Source: Elmis aenea (Eukaryota > Arthropoda > Insecta > Coleoptera > Elmidae). Taken from it: 64,000 bases of DNA. The stretch's first letter is position 1; each line of letters begins with the position of its first letter. The notes under the pieces are model-generated. The model made no database searches. It worked only from the letters and a program-made list of their open reading frames with translations, and was not told where the DNA came from. A program made the position numbers and the translations under genes. Shown here in pieces: positions 48,240 through 59,782 of this stretch. The stretch is taken from NCBI GenBank assembly GCA_947652605.1, contig OX393581.1, positions 51,669,924 to 51,733,923 of the forward strand, written 5' to 3'.

Positions 48240-50633
48240 TTAGATATGGATGACTGGACCTCCAGCACACGCTTCTGGTACAACCTTCTGTACCAAAGAG
48301 CAGACAACTCCTCTAAAATTTTCGAGGCTATCGTCCTGGGCTTGCTGGTGAAATTGCTGGAAAAAAAGTCGTTTTTTAAATGTTTGTTTTTGCTTTTAAC
48401 CTAACGAGCTTACCCCGTTGTATAGAATTGTGGGAACAAATTTTGGTTTAAAGACGGCAGTTTCTTTCTCTGCTTGAAGTTGAAGATTCGTGCCTGCGTG
48501 ACTATCGTAACATTGGGTTACATGATCCCAATTAACGCCAACTTGAGCTGCACACTAACAGATAATGAAAAGTTTACAAGGGAAAAAAGGCATATACTAG
48601 AATTTAAAAAAAAGTTTTGTTGTGATTTGCTAATACATGTAACATCCTTTGGGCTAACGGGTACACCGAGAAAGATTTTGCCAATGTCAGAAAGTAACAC
48701 GATTTATCAATAAAACTTGTTCATGATCTTATTTTTTTACTGTACAATGATTGCTCTTTAGAACGACACTATTTTCTACAGTTGCTTCGAGTCTTCATAT
48801 CATCTTGGACATTTAACTGAGTAGTGGAACATGGAACTACAAATAGTTTTCATTGATTTTAAGCAAGCATTTGATAGCCTAAGGCGCATTGCAATTTATA
48901 CAGATGCAGAAGAAATGGGAGTCCCAAACAAACTGGCAAGACTAATAAAAATGATCATGGAAGGATCACGGGCAGCAATACTATCTCAGGAAGGAATCTC
49001 GAAAGAATTCGAATTTAACAAAGGGGACAAGCAAGGTGATGGGCTCAGAGACAATATTTAATAAAGCGTTAGAAGGTATAATTAGAAAATGTGGAATAAA
49101 AGGGACTACAATTGAAAAATTAGCACAAATGGTAGCACACATGCTGATGATCTAGCCTTAATAGCAAGAGGCAGTAATAGTTTGAAAGAAGCACTATCGA
49201 AAATCGAGACGGAGGCAAAGAAAAGGAGGCTTGAAATAAACAAAATATATGGAAATAAAAACTAAACTCCAATTCAGCTGTTTTTGTTGTCAAGTATGGG
49301 ATCAAGAATTTTCATTTTTATAGCAGTTTCCTTGACAATTTTTCTCAACAAAAAAATTCAGTGGAATCTTAACTAGATTAAATGTTTGATTTTGTTTAAC
49401 TACCAAGATCATCGGACTATGCTCAGAATTAAATTAAAATCGAGCAGAAGTGAACGAACAAATGAAAATTTTGAGCCCATAAACTCTTGAACATCTTACG
49501 TGTTTTTGCATTATTTTTGGTTCACTCTGTATATATATTCATTTTAATAGATTAATCAATGAAGGAACTGGAAAAAATCGATAATCAAAATAATTATAAT
49601 CGTTTTTAATCGAGTGAAATTGTTATTTATTCATTGGAAATTATACCGCTTATGTAGGTATTCTTTATCCAACAATAAAATGCATTAATCGCTTGTTACA
49701 AGTTTTACACCGCAAAGTAACTCCTACAACAATATTTTTATGGCCACATGTAATTAAATGCTTATTAATCCGGAACATTGTTTGCATTTTGTAATAGTAG
49801 AAAATAATTGCTGAAATGTTTGCTTTAATCAATTTAATAACAACAAACCAATGCCTTTCATATTTTTCAAACATACAATTTAAAGTAATTTTAAATGAAG
49901 CGAAAAATATGTGGAAATTGTAGAATGCCATGAAACAAAACGACGATTGAAACAAATGATAAATTATCATTTTAAACAAATGCTAAATTGCTGTAATTTG
50001 AAAAAAATATGATAAGTTATGTACGTAATTCAAAAATTTAAAATTATTTAAATTTAAAAAAAAAAAAATTACTTACAGACTGTCCAAACTCGTGGTCAGA
50101 TACTAATTGTCCTTTTTTAAAAGCATTCATAAAGCAGTGAACATATTCAACTTGGGCATTTTGATCTGGTATTGCACTTAGGGCACAGGACATAATTCTG
50201 TTGCCCATGCATTCTTTCGGTCCATGCTGACAGACGAAATTTGAATCTGCCAGGCTCTAATTAAATTTAAAAAATAAATAAAAATCCTTAAAAATCAACT
50301 TTATTAGCACTGCGACTTACCGAACTTTTTCCAAATGGCACAAATTTAATATTCACGTAAGGAGCAATGGCATGCCATGATGGATATAACTGATCTCTTA
50401 CAAAATTTATACTATCTCTACATAGCGATTCAAAAAGTATATCTACATTTAACTAAAACATAATAAATTTGTATTAAAATCATTGCACTGTGAATATATT
50501 GTTTATGTAATTGCAACTTTCACTTTACAAAACACGTTTATTTCTTTCAAATGATTTACTTTACCTTCTCACCGATGCATAAATTTTTGTTCAACAATAA
50601 AGAAATTACAAAAAGTACGGAGAATTTAAACAT
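48240..50633 (-). CDS. GILT-like lysosomal thiol reductase (five exons, 212 aa)
   Basis: Exons on the - strand: 50633-50565, 50452-50321, 50256-50077, 48554-48414 and 48356-48240, all joining in phase 0 at GT-AG sites. The first exon encodes a signal-peptide-like MFKFSVLFVISLLL. The signature C76-QHG-x2-E-C-x2-N-x4-C91 (CQHGPKECMGNRIMSC) is complete, and the C-terminal part reads KFVPTILYNG then DDSLENFRGVVC. This family reduces disulfides in lysosomes. The active-site position reads ESLCRDS, C34-x-x-S37, so the second active-site Cys is Ser. Intron 3 (1.5 kb) contains a LINE fragment. The gene lies head-to-head with the helicase gene downstream. Confidence 0.85.
48831..49260 (+). mobile_element. 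LINE reverse transcriptase fragment inside GILT intron 3
   Basis: Encodes VFIDFKQAFDSLRR and KLARLIKMIMEGS, then after a frameshift FNKALEGIIRKCGIKG and HADDLALIARGSN (a degenerate YADD box). Opposite strand to the host gene. Degenerate. Confidence 0.75.
49261..50076. other. Rest of GILT intron 3
   Basis: AT-rich. A 104-codon open frame on the - strand (49979-49665) has no recognisable motif and is probably chance. Confidence 0.5.
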
Positions 50634-51121
50634 CTTACACAGAACGCTTTAACGTTTAATACTGAATTTCGTAGGTGTTATAAAGGTGTAAAATAAATCG
50701 CGTGACCTCCTTTCTACAGCATTTCTCTAAAGTTGTATAATACAGTTATTTCAATCAAGACAAGAATTTTTATATTCGAATGATTAAAAAATACAACTCC
50801 TTGTATTCTTAAGCTCATACATCGTTCCTATTATTTTTTTAAAAATCATGTAGAGTTCAAAAAGTATTAAAGCTTAAAACTAGGTATAAAGTTCATTGTT
50901 TGGTAATATTACAAAGCTATTTTAAATGTCCCTCGAATTTCATTATGCTCCCAACTTCTCACCAGTCATTTGGCGGTTTTATGAATTTATAACCACAGTT
51001 TGTTAATGTGCTTTATGTGTAAATGTAAAATTGGGTTATTACAAAAATTTTAATTCAAAGTAGCAGTGTGAGTGTTTGCTGTTATCATCGAATTAAATTC
51101 TTCTGCAGACAATATTTTAAA

Positions 51122-51395
51122 GGCAATCACGAAGAGAAGCTCATCACGGTGTGTTCACAAGTGGCGCAAACGTAAGAACACAGAATATATGTAAAGGTTA
51201 ATGTTTATTGCTTAAAAAAAAACTTTTACAGACCTCTAACCTGACTCTCTTTTACCGACAAAATGAAGGATGGTCGTTAGAAAGGACATATACACTCTGA
51301 TTTTAATATTTTCAAGAAAACAAACGGTATTTCTTTGATGCTTACGTTTGCGCCACTTGTGAACACACCGTGATGAGCTTCTCTTCGTGATTGCC
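51122..51395. mobile_element. Inverted-repeat MITE with perfect 55-bp arms
   Basis: 51122-51176 (GGCAATCACGAAGAGAAGCT...) is the exact reverse complement of 51341-51395, with about 164 bp between. It has no coding capacity. It lies in the 1.27-kb region between the divergent GILT and helicase genes. Perfect arms imply recent insertion or conversion. Confidence 0.85.
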
Positions 51396-51898
51396 AAAAC
51401 ATTTGTAACTTATTGCGATCAATGTACAGTACACTAATTTATGTATAAGTTAAAAATTGCTATTTTTATAGTTGCTGAACTTTTAAACATATTATACCAA
51501 CTATTGTGGAGATTTTTGTTGGTAACTAATTTTATTACATTGCATTTACGGTATTGTTACTGTTAATATAATAACATTTAAACATTAATTGTGTTTGATT
51601 GTTAAATTCTAATTTAAAAAAAGTTATGCATCACGGTAGCTGCAAATTAGACACTTTATATATTCCCGGCAACTAAATTGAAAAAAACGGTAGGGATATT
51701 AGACACACGAGTCGGTCGGTCAAATGTACTCATAGCAAGATGAACTACTGTTGGTTCATTTTCCCTACTTAAAAGTGCTCTGCGCATGTAGTATTTCATT
51801 GCATAGATAAAGAGTAGTCTGTTCTATGGAGTAGTCGTCCTTTTTCTATGTAAAACCTGTAACTGTCAGTGTAACCTATTAAATGTCAACAAAATAAA

Positions 51899-54800
51899 AT
51901 GCAAGAAGAAATTCAATTTTTGGAAACACCAGATCATTTCGATTTTCCATTTCCACCCTATAACATCCAACATGACTTTATGAAAAATTTGTATACAGTG
52001 TTAGAACATAAAAAGCTGGGAATTTTCGAGAGTCCAACTGGAACGGTATATACACTTGAAAATACATTGTGAAATATTTCATGTTATGTGTTTAAATGCA
52101 GGGTAAATCGTTGAGCATTATTTGTGGAGCCCTTCGATGGCTTAAAGATCACAATGACCACTATCGGCACGTACTTCTGGAACAAGTACAAGCATTGAAG
52201 AAGAAAAAGGAACAGCTAAATTCGGACACGGTCGACTGGATTAATTCCCAATTTCAGGATATAGAAATCACCCGAAAATTGAATGAACTTAAAGTACAAC
52301 AGGAAAAAATCGAACACTACGATAATAAGATTACGAAATTGTTAAACAAGAAGAGAATTAAAACGAAGCAAAAGTGGCCTAATAAAATTAAAACCGGTAC
52401 TGATAGTGACGATATTGAACTAGAAAACAATGAATCGAATATCGAGGAAGATGATTTATTGCTTGAAGATGTGCAAATAGCAGATGATAATGACGAAGAG
52501 GCCGAAGAAGATGCGGATGGTTATGAACCTGTTAAAGTAGGTACAATAGTTTGGTTTTCTATGCTTGTTAAAAGTAATTTTTGATTGCCCTGTTCTGAAA
52601 AATATGCAAATTTATTGGCCACACTTGTTAGTTTATTTCTGTGCTTGAATGATCTACTTATTGCTTTTTAGATATTAATATGCAGTCGAACACATTCTCA
52701 ATTATCGCAACTCGTAGGAGAAATATTAAAGTCGCCATTTTCGTCCGATATTAGAACAATTTCTTTAGCATCTAGGCAAAATTACTGCATAAATCCGTCC
52801 GTCAACAAACTAAAGAGCATGTCGTTGATTAACGAAAGATGCCTCGACATGCAAAAGCAAAAGTCCAAATCTACTAAAGCGGATAAACACGGGAAAGTCG
52901 TGAAACGACAGAAAAGCTCGTCGTGCCGTTGCCCGTTTTATAAACAGGAATCTATAGATGAATTAAAAGACTTAGCCTTACTGGATATACACGACGTTGA
53001 AGATCTGGTAGCGAATGGAAAACAGTTGAATGCTTGTCCGTATTATGCGAGTCGGAAAGCCGCGAAAGATGCACAAGTTGTCCTTGTTCCTTACAACACT
53101 TTACTACATAAAGCGACTAGAGAAGCGAATGGTCCGTACCGTTTTAAATCATGATTATCCCCTGCTGTAATTTTTTCATGGCTAATTATAGCATCTTTAA
53201 AAAAAAATTGATTATGTCTCGGTGTTCAAGTTTAGTATCGCTACTTTTGGCAGTGAAATTAATCTCACAAGTTCTTATAACCAAAACAATTGAAACCCAA
53301 TTTTGCAAATACAGCTAGCCATGTAAAAACAATTGACATCGACAGTCTTTTGTTTCATGGCTAGCTGGATTAAATAACAATCGCGCTTTTTCAATGGAAA
53401 CTTTTAGGTATAAAGCTGAAAAACAATGTAGTCATAATAGACGAAGCCCATAACTTACTCGAAGCACTGAGCCAAATGCATGGTGCGGAAATAAGTCTTG
53501 AGCAACTGCAGCGAGCATTCCAACAGTTAAAAAGTTACAAAATTAAATACAGCACACGTTTTTCCTCATCCAATCTGTTGTGCATAAATCAACTCTTATT
53601 TATCATGACGAAGCTTATAGATCTCCTGAGTGAGTTTTTTTTAACACCGCGCAATTATTCAGATCAAAAAATTTATGTTTATTCAAGGTCGAACTTCGAA
53701 CACACAAGCGGAACTTAAAACCGAAGTACATACCGTCCAAAATTTCGTGATAACAGCCGAAATCGACAATTACAACATGTTTAAACTAGCGAAATTTTGT
53801 AAGGAGAGCAGGGTCGCCCAGAAGGTCTGGTTTTATCCTGAAGACGTTTTTTTTTTGTTGATAATTTCAGTTCTAGCTGCATAGTTTCGTGGATAAATTT
53901 GCGGTCGAGATTCAAGATGCTCAAAAAAAGTCAGAGAAGCCGAAGAAGGGGCTGCAGGTGTTTCTGTCGAGTATTGAAAACAAAAAGAACAACCAAGTTG
54001 AAGTTAGCGACGCCGGTGATGAAACAAAAGCCAAACGTGTCGTTGCTGGGAATCCGTTTATGGTTTTCGTTTCGTTTTTGGAAGCCCTGACGTGTTCTTA
54101 TCGGGACGGTCGCATTATTGTTCACCGTTCGGACGATAAACAACACAAGCTGCAGTTTCTGCTCCTGAATCCTGCGTCGCAGTTCAAGGACATCGTTCAA
54201 GAGGCCAGAGCTGTAAGTTTTTATTATATCTTAAACTTCACACAAACTTGGAAGGTTTTTTTCGTTTTGCCCAATTAAGAATAAAATTTTATTCGTTACG
54301 TTTCTTATATATTTATTTTTTTAATTATTTTAAAATTACTTGTTCCTTTGAAAAAATAATATTTCAGTGCATATAAAATTTGTTCGTAATTTATTTGTTT
54401 GTTTTTGATTCAGCTGTTTTATTCTGACTCTTTTGTTTGGTGTGTAACTTTTGTTTTAGGTTGTGGTAGCTTTTTAATTATTTTAAAATAACTTGTTCCT
54501 TCGGAAAAATAATGTTTCAGTGCATATAAAATTTGTTCTGTAATTTATTTGTTTGTTTTTGATTCAGCTGTTTTATTCTGACTGTTTTGTTTTGTGTGTA
54601 ACTTTTGTTTTAGGTTGTGGTAGCTTTTTAATTATTTTAAAATAACTTGTTCCTTCGGAAAAATAATGTTTCAGTGCATATAAAATTTGTTCTGTAATTT
54701 ATTTGTTTGTTTTTGATTCAGCTGTTTTATTCTGACTCTTTTGTTTTGTGTGTAACTTTTGTTTTAGGTTGTGGTAGCTGGTGGTACCATGAAGCCCATA

Positions 54801-56091
54801 TCGGAATTTAGGGAACGCTTGTTCGTGTGCGCCGGAGCCACCTCGGATCGAATCGTCGAGTTTTCTTGTGACCACATAATTCCCCCGGAGAATATTTTGC
54901 CGATAATTCTCACAAGCGGACAGAATCTGGAAAACCTGTTGTTTAATTACGAAAATCGCTTTTCAATGGTAAGAAAATGCAAATGTTATTTGGGGCACCC
55001 TGTATAGTAGTGTTATAATTCTGTAGGGGAACAACCTGAAAGCAATTCTCCAAGAAACGTGTAGAAAAGTACCCGGGGGTATCGTAGTGTTTTTCCCATC
55101 GTACAAGTACGAAGCCTGGCTATGGCAGCAGCTGCAGGGGGTCAATTTTGGCCGACCGGTTTTTAGGGAACCCCAGGAGTCGGGTTCAGTAGAAGCCGTT
55201 TTAGATTCATACGCAGCGAGCATTAAGAAACCAGGAAACTTGGGTGCCATGCTTTTCAGCGTTGTCGGTAATAGGATTGCGCGAGTCTTTGTTTTTCAGT
55301 TGAACGCCAATTTCTCGTTTCAGGAGGAAAGCTGAGCGAAGGATTAAATTTCAGCGACGATCTGGGTAGATGCGTCATTGTTGTTGGTTTACCATATGCT
55401 AACGTTAATTCTCCTGAACTGAAAGAAAAAATGGCTTATATTGAAAATAATGAGGTAAGCAGATATGTTCTTGTATGTTACAGAGTGTCCCAAGTTCACT
55501 GAGAATAGAGGAGATTTCCAGTCGACATATCCAAGATGCAACTCAAAATTTAAACTTTTTTTAATGTTCTAACAACTTATTTGTTGTTTGCAATATCAAA
55601 CTTTTTTAAAGGAATTTTGATCCAGTTTCTTATGTAGATTACAGTTTCAATTCCAGACTTAACTTATCTTTGTTGGTTTTTAAGTTACAGCATAATCTTG
55701 TCCTTTATGTTAGCCATAGTTGAGGATCGAATTTGGGACATCTTCTATTTTAATGGTTATTAATTTATGCAGGGGAAACATGCGGGACAAAAATTCTACG
55801 AAGCACTGTGTATGAAGGCCGTGAATCAGTGCATAGGCCGAGCTGTGAGACACAAAAATGATTATGCCACTGTCCTGTTGGTCGATTCACGATACGATAG
55901 ATTAACAACAAAGTCTGCCCTTCCTGATTGGATAAAGCGTTCCCTGCGAACATGTACATTTTCAAAAGCTTTCCAAACAATTGAAAAGGTAAGCTCATAA
56001 ATCGGACCTCATTTGTTATTTAAATAAACAATTGGTGCTACTTTTGTTTCAGTTTTTCGAAGAAAGGAAACTGGAAGCCAACATAAGCTGA
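51899..56091 (+). CDS. DDX11: DDX11/CHL1-type Fe-S ATP-dependent DNA helicase (11 exons, 854 aa)
   Basis: Exons 51899-52045, 52102-52536, 52672-53131, 53408-53629, 53688-53824, 53877-54212, 54768-54968, 55027-55267, 55324-55454, 55773-55988 and 56053-56091 join in one frame. Walker A ESPTGTGKS (44-52) spans the first intron, followed by [11 protein letters not shown]. Four Fe-S cysteines are C233, C251, C281 and C316. The DEAH box is [11 protein letters not shown] (355-365). Further on come [35 protein letters not shown] and QCIGRAVRH (motif VI). The family unwinds DNA during replication and supports sister-chromatid cohesion in the nucleus. Length is close to that of other insect members. 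The exon 3 donor (G|GTCCGT) is weak and the exon 6 acceptor was chosen because it keeps the conserved KLHSFVDKF frame. The gene appears intact. Confidence 0.92.
54317..54778 (+). repeat. Triplicated 154-bp block copying the exon 7 splice acceptor
   Basis: Three tandem copies of a block ending TTTTGTTTTAG|GTTGTGGTAGCT. The acceptor-plus-11-base motif occurs at 54460, 54614 and 54768 (period 154). Only the last continues into exon 7. The first two read VVVAF then TAA. Confidence 0.9.
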
Positions 56092-56128
56092 TAATTATTT
56101 TAATTTTATTTGTAGTCCATTTTTTGTG

Positions 56129-56134
56129 AATAAA
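56129..56134 (+). terminator. Poly(A) signal of the helicase gene
   Basis: AATAAA 38 bases after the stop codon. Confidence 0.65.
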
Positions 56135-56789
56135 ATGCATTTATTTTTGCTTCTGTGTTGTTATTTTCATATTCAGTGTTTTTTATACCAGTAACAGAAC
56201 TGGCTCAGACTTCGTTTTATTTCCTTAATATGTTCTTAGGAGCAAAAAACTAAAAGCTTTAATCAGTTAAGAAGGCATATACTTAATTAAAGCCTATATA
56301 TTTGTACAATATGAATAAAAGCAGCTAACACACAAGAAACTGCAGGTTCTAATGCCAGTCAAATGAGGAAAAGCTATAAACAATTTTTCCTTAATTTTCC
56401 AATAAATTTATCATGAAACTGATCTGTAATGCATGAAACACAAAGCACGTATCTTACAAATTGAATTAATGCGATATTTATTTGTCAGGAAGCCAAAAAC
56501 TGGTGTGACATTTGGAGGTTAGGTTTTCTCACTTTTCTAAAAACTCTTATAACTTAGTCAAAAATGCTTCTTTCGTAAAAATAATTTTATTTAAAGGGAA
56601 GCAAGTTGTTATTATTGTTCTAAAGTCAAAACCCAATAGCTATTTGCTTTTATAAGCTTGAAATATATATTTTTTATGTCATAAGAGGTGGTGCCGATAT
56701 TATGAATTTTGAAGTTTGTTTTAGGAGTTTATTGCCATAAAATTACTTTTAAGGTGATACATTTTCATTGATAATAACTTTTCATGGAC
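56135..56789. other. Intergenic DNA, nothing recognised
   Basis: AT-rich, no supported feature. Confidence 0.5.
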
Positions 56790-57640
56790 TTTTGACCAAT
56801 TTTGGTCAAAACATACATTCTTATACTTCATTAAATCATTATATTGCTTCGACAGCCCTAGACCAAAACTAAATCTTCAATAACTTTATCATTACAATAA
56901 ATAATTTGATTTTTATTCAAATCCTCGATTGCTTTAGTACAATATACTTTAGAAATTCATATTTGCATTATCAATACAGCATTATTTAAGTTTTATTGGA
57001 TTTTTACTAACACATTTCTTAACTCAGACCCGGTCCAAAGCAAAATCTTTAATAACTTTATCGTTACAATTAATAATTTGATTTTTATTAAAATTATAGA
57101 TTGCCCTGGTATAATATACTTCAGAAATTCATATTTGCACCATAAGTACAGCATTATTTAAGTTTAATTGGATTTTTAGTGAAAATTTATTACCGCAGTC
57201 CTGGTCCGAAACTAAATCCTCAATAATTTTATCGTTACAATAAATAATTTGATTTTAATTCGTCTTTAGGATTGCCCTAGTACAATATACTATAAAAATC
57301 CATATTTGAACTATAAATATAGCATTATTTAAAGTTTATTGGATTTCTACTTATAAATGTCTTTTGACAGCACTGGTCCAAAGCAATATCTTTAATAACT
57401 TGATTGTTACAATAAATGATTTAATTTTGGGATTGTCCTTGTACAGTATACTTCAGAAATTTATATTTTAACCATAAATATAGCATTGTTTTAATTTCAT
57501 TGGATTTTTACTCATAAATGTCGTTTGACAGCTCTGGTCCAAAACAAATTCTTTAATAACTTTATCGTTACAATAGGTATTTTCATTTTTATTGAAGTTT
57601 CTCATTGCCCATTTACTGTTAACTTAAGAAATTGGTATTT
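56790..57640. repeat. Diverged tandem repeat, ~171-bp unit, about five copies
   Basis: The landmark TAACTTTATCRTTACAAT recurs at 56881, 57053, 57224, 57396 and 57557 (spacings 172, 171, 172, 161). Each unit also has AGCATTATTTAAGTTTATTGGATTTTTA. Copies differ noticeably, so it is an old satellite. Confidence 0.8.
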
Positions 57641-58536
57641 AAGTCCTAAAAAAAGTATTGTTTAGTTATAAATTGACATTTATTAATAGCAAAATGCAAC
57701 AGGTTGCGCCTATGTGGGTATGCAATTTGCCCAACAAAACGCCTACTTTTGGCAGTTTTAGGCAACCTGCGTAACAGTTTTGTCTAAGTAATTGCATATA
57801 TACGTAGGCGCTTTGTGTAGTGGTTGCCTATCATTGAGGCGCTAAGGCTGATTGGTTGCATACCGTTTTTTGACTTTTAAGTAGTTAATGATTTCGCCAC
57901 CAGCCTTTTTAGAAGTATACCCGATTGGTGCTGCCACAATAGTCAAAATTACGACAAAATACTCAATTAAAAACTACAAAGTTCATTAAATGTGGTAAAT
58001 TCAAATCGATTGTCAAAATCTCGTTTAGAAATGTTGTAACTGTATCGAAATGTCATTTATTCGTTTTGTACTTTAAAAAATTCTGTAATCACATACATAT
58101 CGTTTTTGTTCTCAATCTGTGGGACGCTTCTTATAGAAGAAAAGTAGAAATCGGATGCAAATAAATTTATTTAAACAAACAAAAACAAAATAACATAAAA
58201 TACATACTAAAAATGACAACAGCCACACATGATAATGTTCTTTGTGGGCCTAATAACGAGTGTTCTGGATTTCAATGTATTTTCAAGTTTACATTAGCAA
58301 AAAAACTAATTAATAAAAGTTCAAACGATGTTTAACGTTTGATTAGATTTTGAAAATATTTCCAAAGATAACGCTATTATTTAGTATAAGGTATAAGTAA
58401 CGTTGGTTTCTACTTTCAAAGGAGCCACGAACCGAGACAGCTTACGCAGCTAAAGTAATAAATATTACAATAAAGTTTTGCATAAAATCATACTTTATAG
58501 GGTAATATATCTTCCTAAATATTCCCTATCTCGTCC
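57641..58536. other. Intergenic DNA, no gene established
   Basis: No supported coding region. Near 58163 the - strand has AATAAA, which could be a poly(A) signal for an unseen - strand gene. Confidence 0.4.
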
Positions 58537-58653
58537 TTATTTTCCATTTAAGTCCGTGTCCTGGAGTATAAAGTTGGGCGGCTGGCCGCATGCCAAGACC
58601 AAAAGTAAAGTCACGTTTAATATCTGAACTCGTAGGTAATATTTTGTGGCCAT
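58537..58653 (-). CDS. Doubtful small ORF with hydrophobic N-terminus (38 aa)
   Basis: Reads MATKYYLRVQILNVTLLLVL then ACGQPPNF..., resembling a signal peptide with a cleavage site. In an overlapping - strand frame, a 60-codon frame (58708-58526) contains DFTFGLGMRP. No splice sites, family match or conservation can be shown. It is listed because composition here looks less AT-rich and more coding-like than its surroundings. Confidence 0.15.
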   Translation of the reverse strand: MATKYYLRVQILNVTLLLVLACGQPPNFILQDTDLNGK

Positions 58654-59587
58654 TTCTATAAAGTCGTCTCGTAAATTTTGCAGATTTTAGGTGAATTTTA
58701 AGCAACAACGTATTTCACTTTATTCTGTTCTCTAAATGTGTAAATATCATCCAAATTTAATCGATGTATATGTAAATATGGTACATTTTTTTGAGCTGTA
58801 CCAGCGGAAAGTTCTTAATTGGTTTTTATTAGTGTTGCATTCTCGTTTTTCAAAAAAAGAATTATACTAAAACTATGGGAAAAACGATTTTTCGAGTTGT
58901 TTATAGAACTCTTTTTCTTCTGTGTTTTTATTAGGGTGAAGGTTCAGTAAATATATTACGTGTTTCAGGAAAGTTATTCCTTCTTCAGTAAACAATTTTA
59001 TATATTTACGAGCAGTACTTTTTCTTTTAACGATCTTGTCTTTTTGATCATTGTGAAATTCTGGTTAAGCTCTGGAGCTTTCTTAATTTCTTCCTCAGGT
59101 GTTCTTTAAATGAAAAATAGTAAAAAAGGGTTCGTTCAGTAAAGTTCATGTTATAACTTCAAATTGTGCTGGTATTGCTATCTTCTTCCATCCACATCGT
59201 TCTGCTGCAAATCCTCTCCAGTTTATATCCTTCGTCCTCAAATCTTCATTCAATTTCTTTCCTTTTCGGCTTTCCAAGTCTTCTGATTTTGTCTATTTCT
59301 TGTCTAATATTTTCTTAGGCACGCTTTCTTCTTCAGGTGGCCCCCCAACCATCTGATTCTCCACTGCATTTGGTTCTTCATATACAAAATGAATGTCTTG
59401 ATTGTTTTGCAATTCCACTACCGTTTTTCCTTTCTTACTCCAGTTTACTTCTCTTCAGTATTCTCGTTTCTCGCACCTTTGGTTTTCTATGAAGCTAGCC
59501 CTGAAAAAAGCGTGTTTTGTTCAGGGCTAGGTATGATTACCTACATAAAAAAATCTTTCTTCGTATTTTATAGAATTTACCAAACAG

Positions 59588-59782
59588 CAGGGCCGTTGAG
59601 AGGGAGGGCAGAGGGGGCTCCGAGACCCGGGCCTGGAAGTAATTCAAGGGCCTGGGAGTCCACAGGGACCCAAATATAATCTCACAACTGTTTTTTTAGC
59701 AACAATTTTTTTAAATAATGTATTAACTTGGGGTCCATGTAAAAATTTTTTCTTGGCCCGGCGATGTTTCTCGGCGCCTCTG
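59588..59782. mobile_element. hAT-type MITE
   Basis: Starts CAGGGCCGTTGAGAGG and ends with the complement of CAGAGGCGCCGAGA. It is flanked by near-identical 8-base direct repeats, CCAAACAG (59580-59587) and CCAAACAA (59783-59790), the hAT target-site length. Confidence 0.65.

Noticed and set aside
49665..49979. 104-codon - strand frame as the missing GILT C-terminus
   Set aside because: The true C-terminal exons were found at 48554-48240 with matching motifs and phases. This frame has no GILT features.
50640..50700. TATA box plus TCAGT initiator for the GILT gene on the - strand
   Set aside because: Both strings exist, but the TATA is only about 19 bases upstream of the initiator, too close for a confident core promoter.
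53311..53370. Inverted repeat AGCTAGCCATG/CATGGCTAGCT in helicase intron 3
   Set aside because: Only about 12 bp per arm with a 33-base spacer. It could be chance, and nothing links it to splicing.
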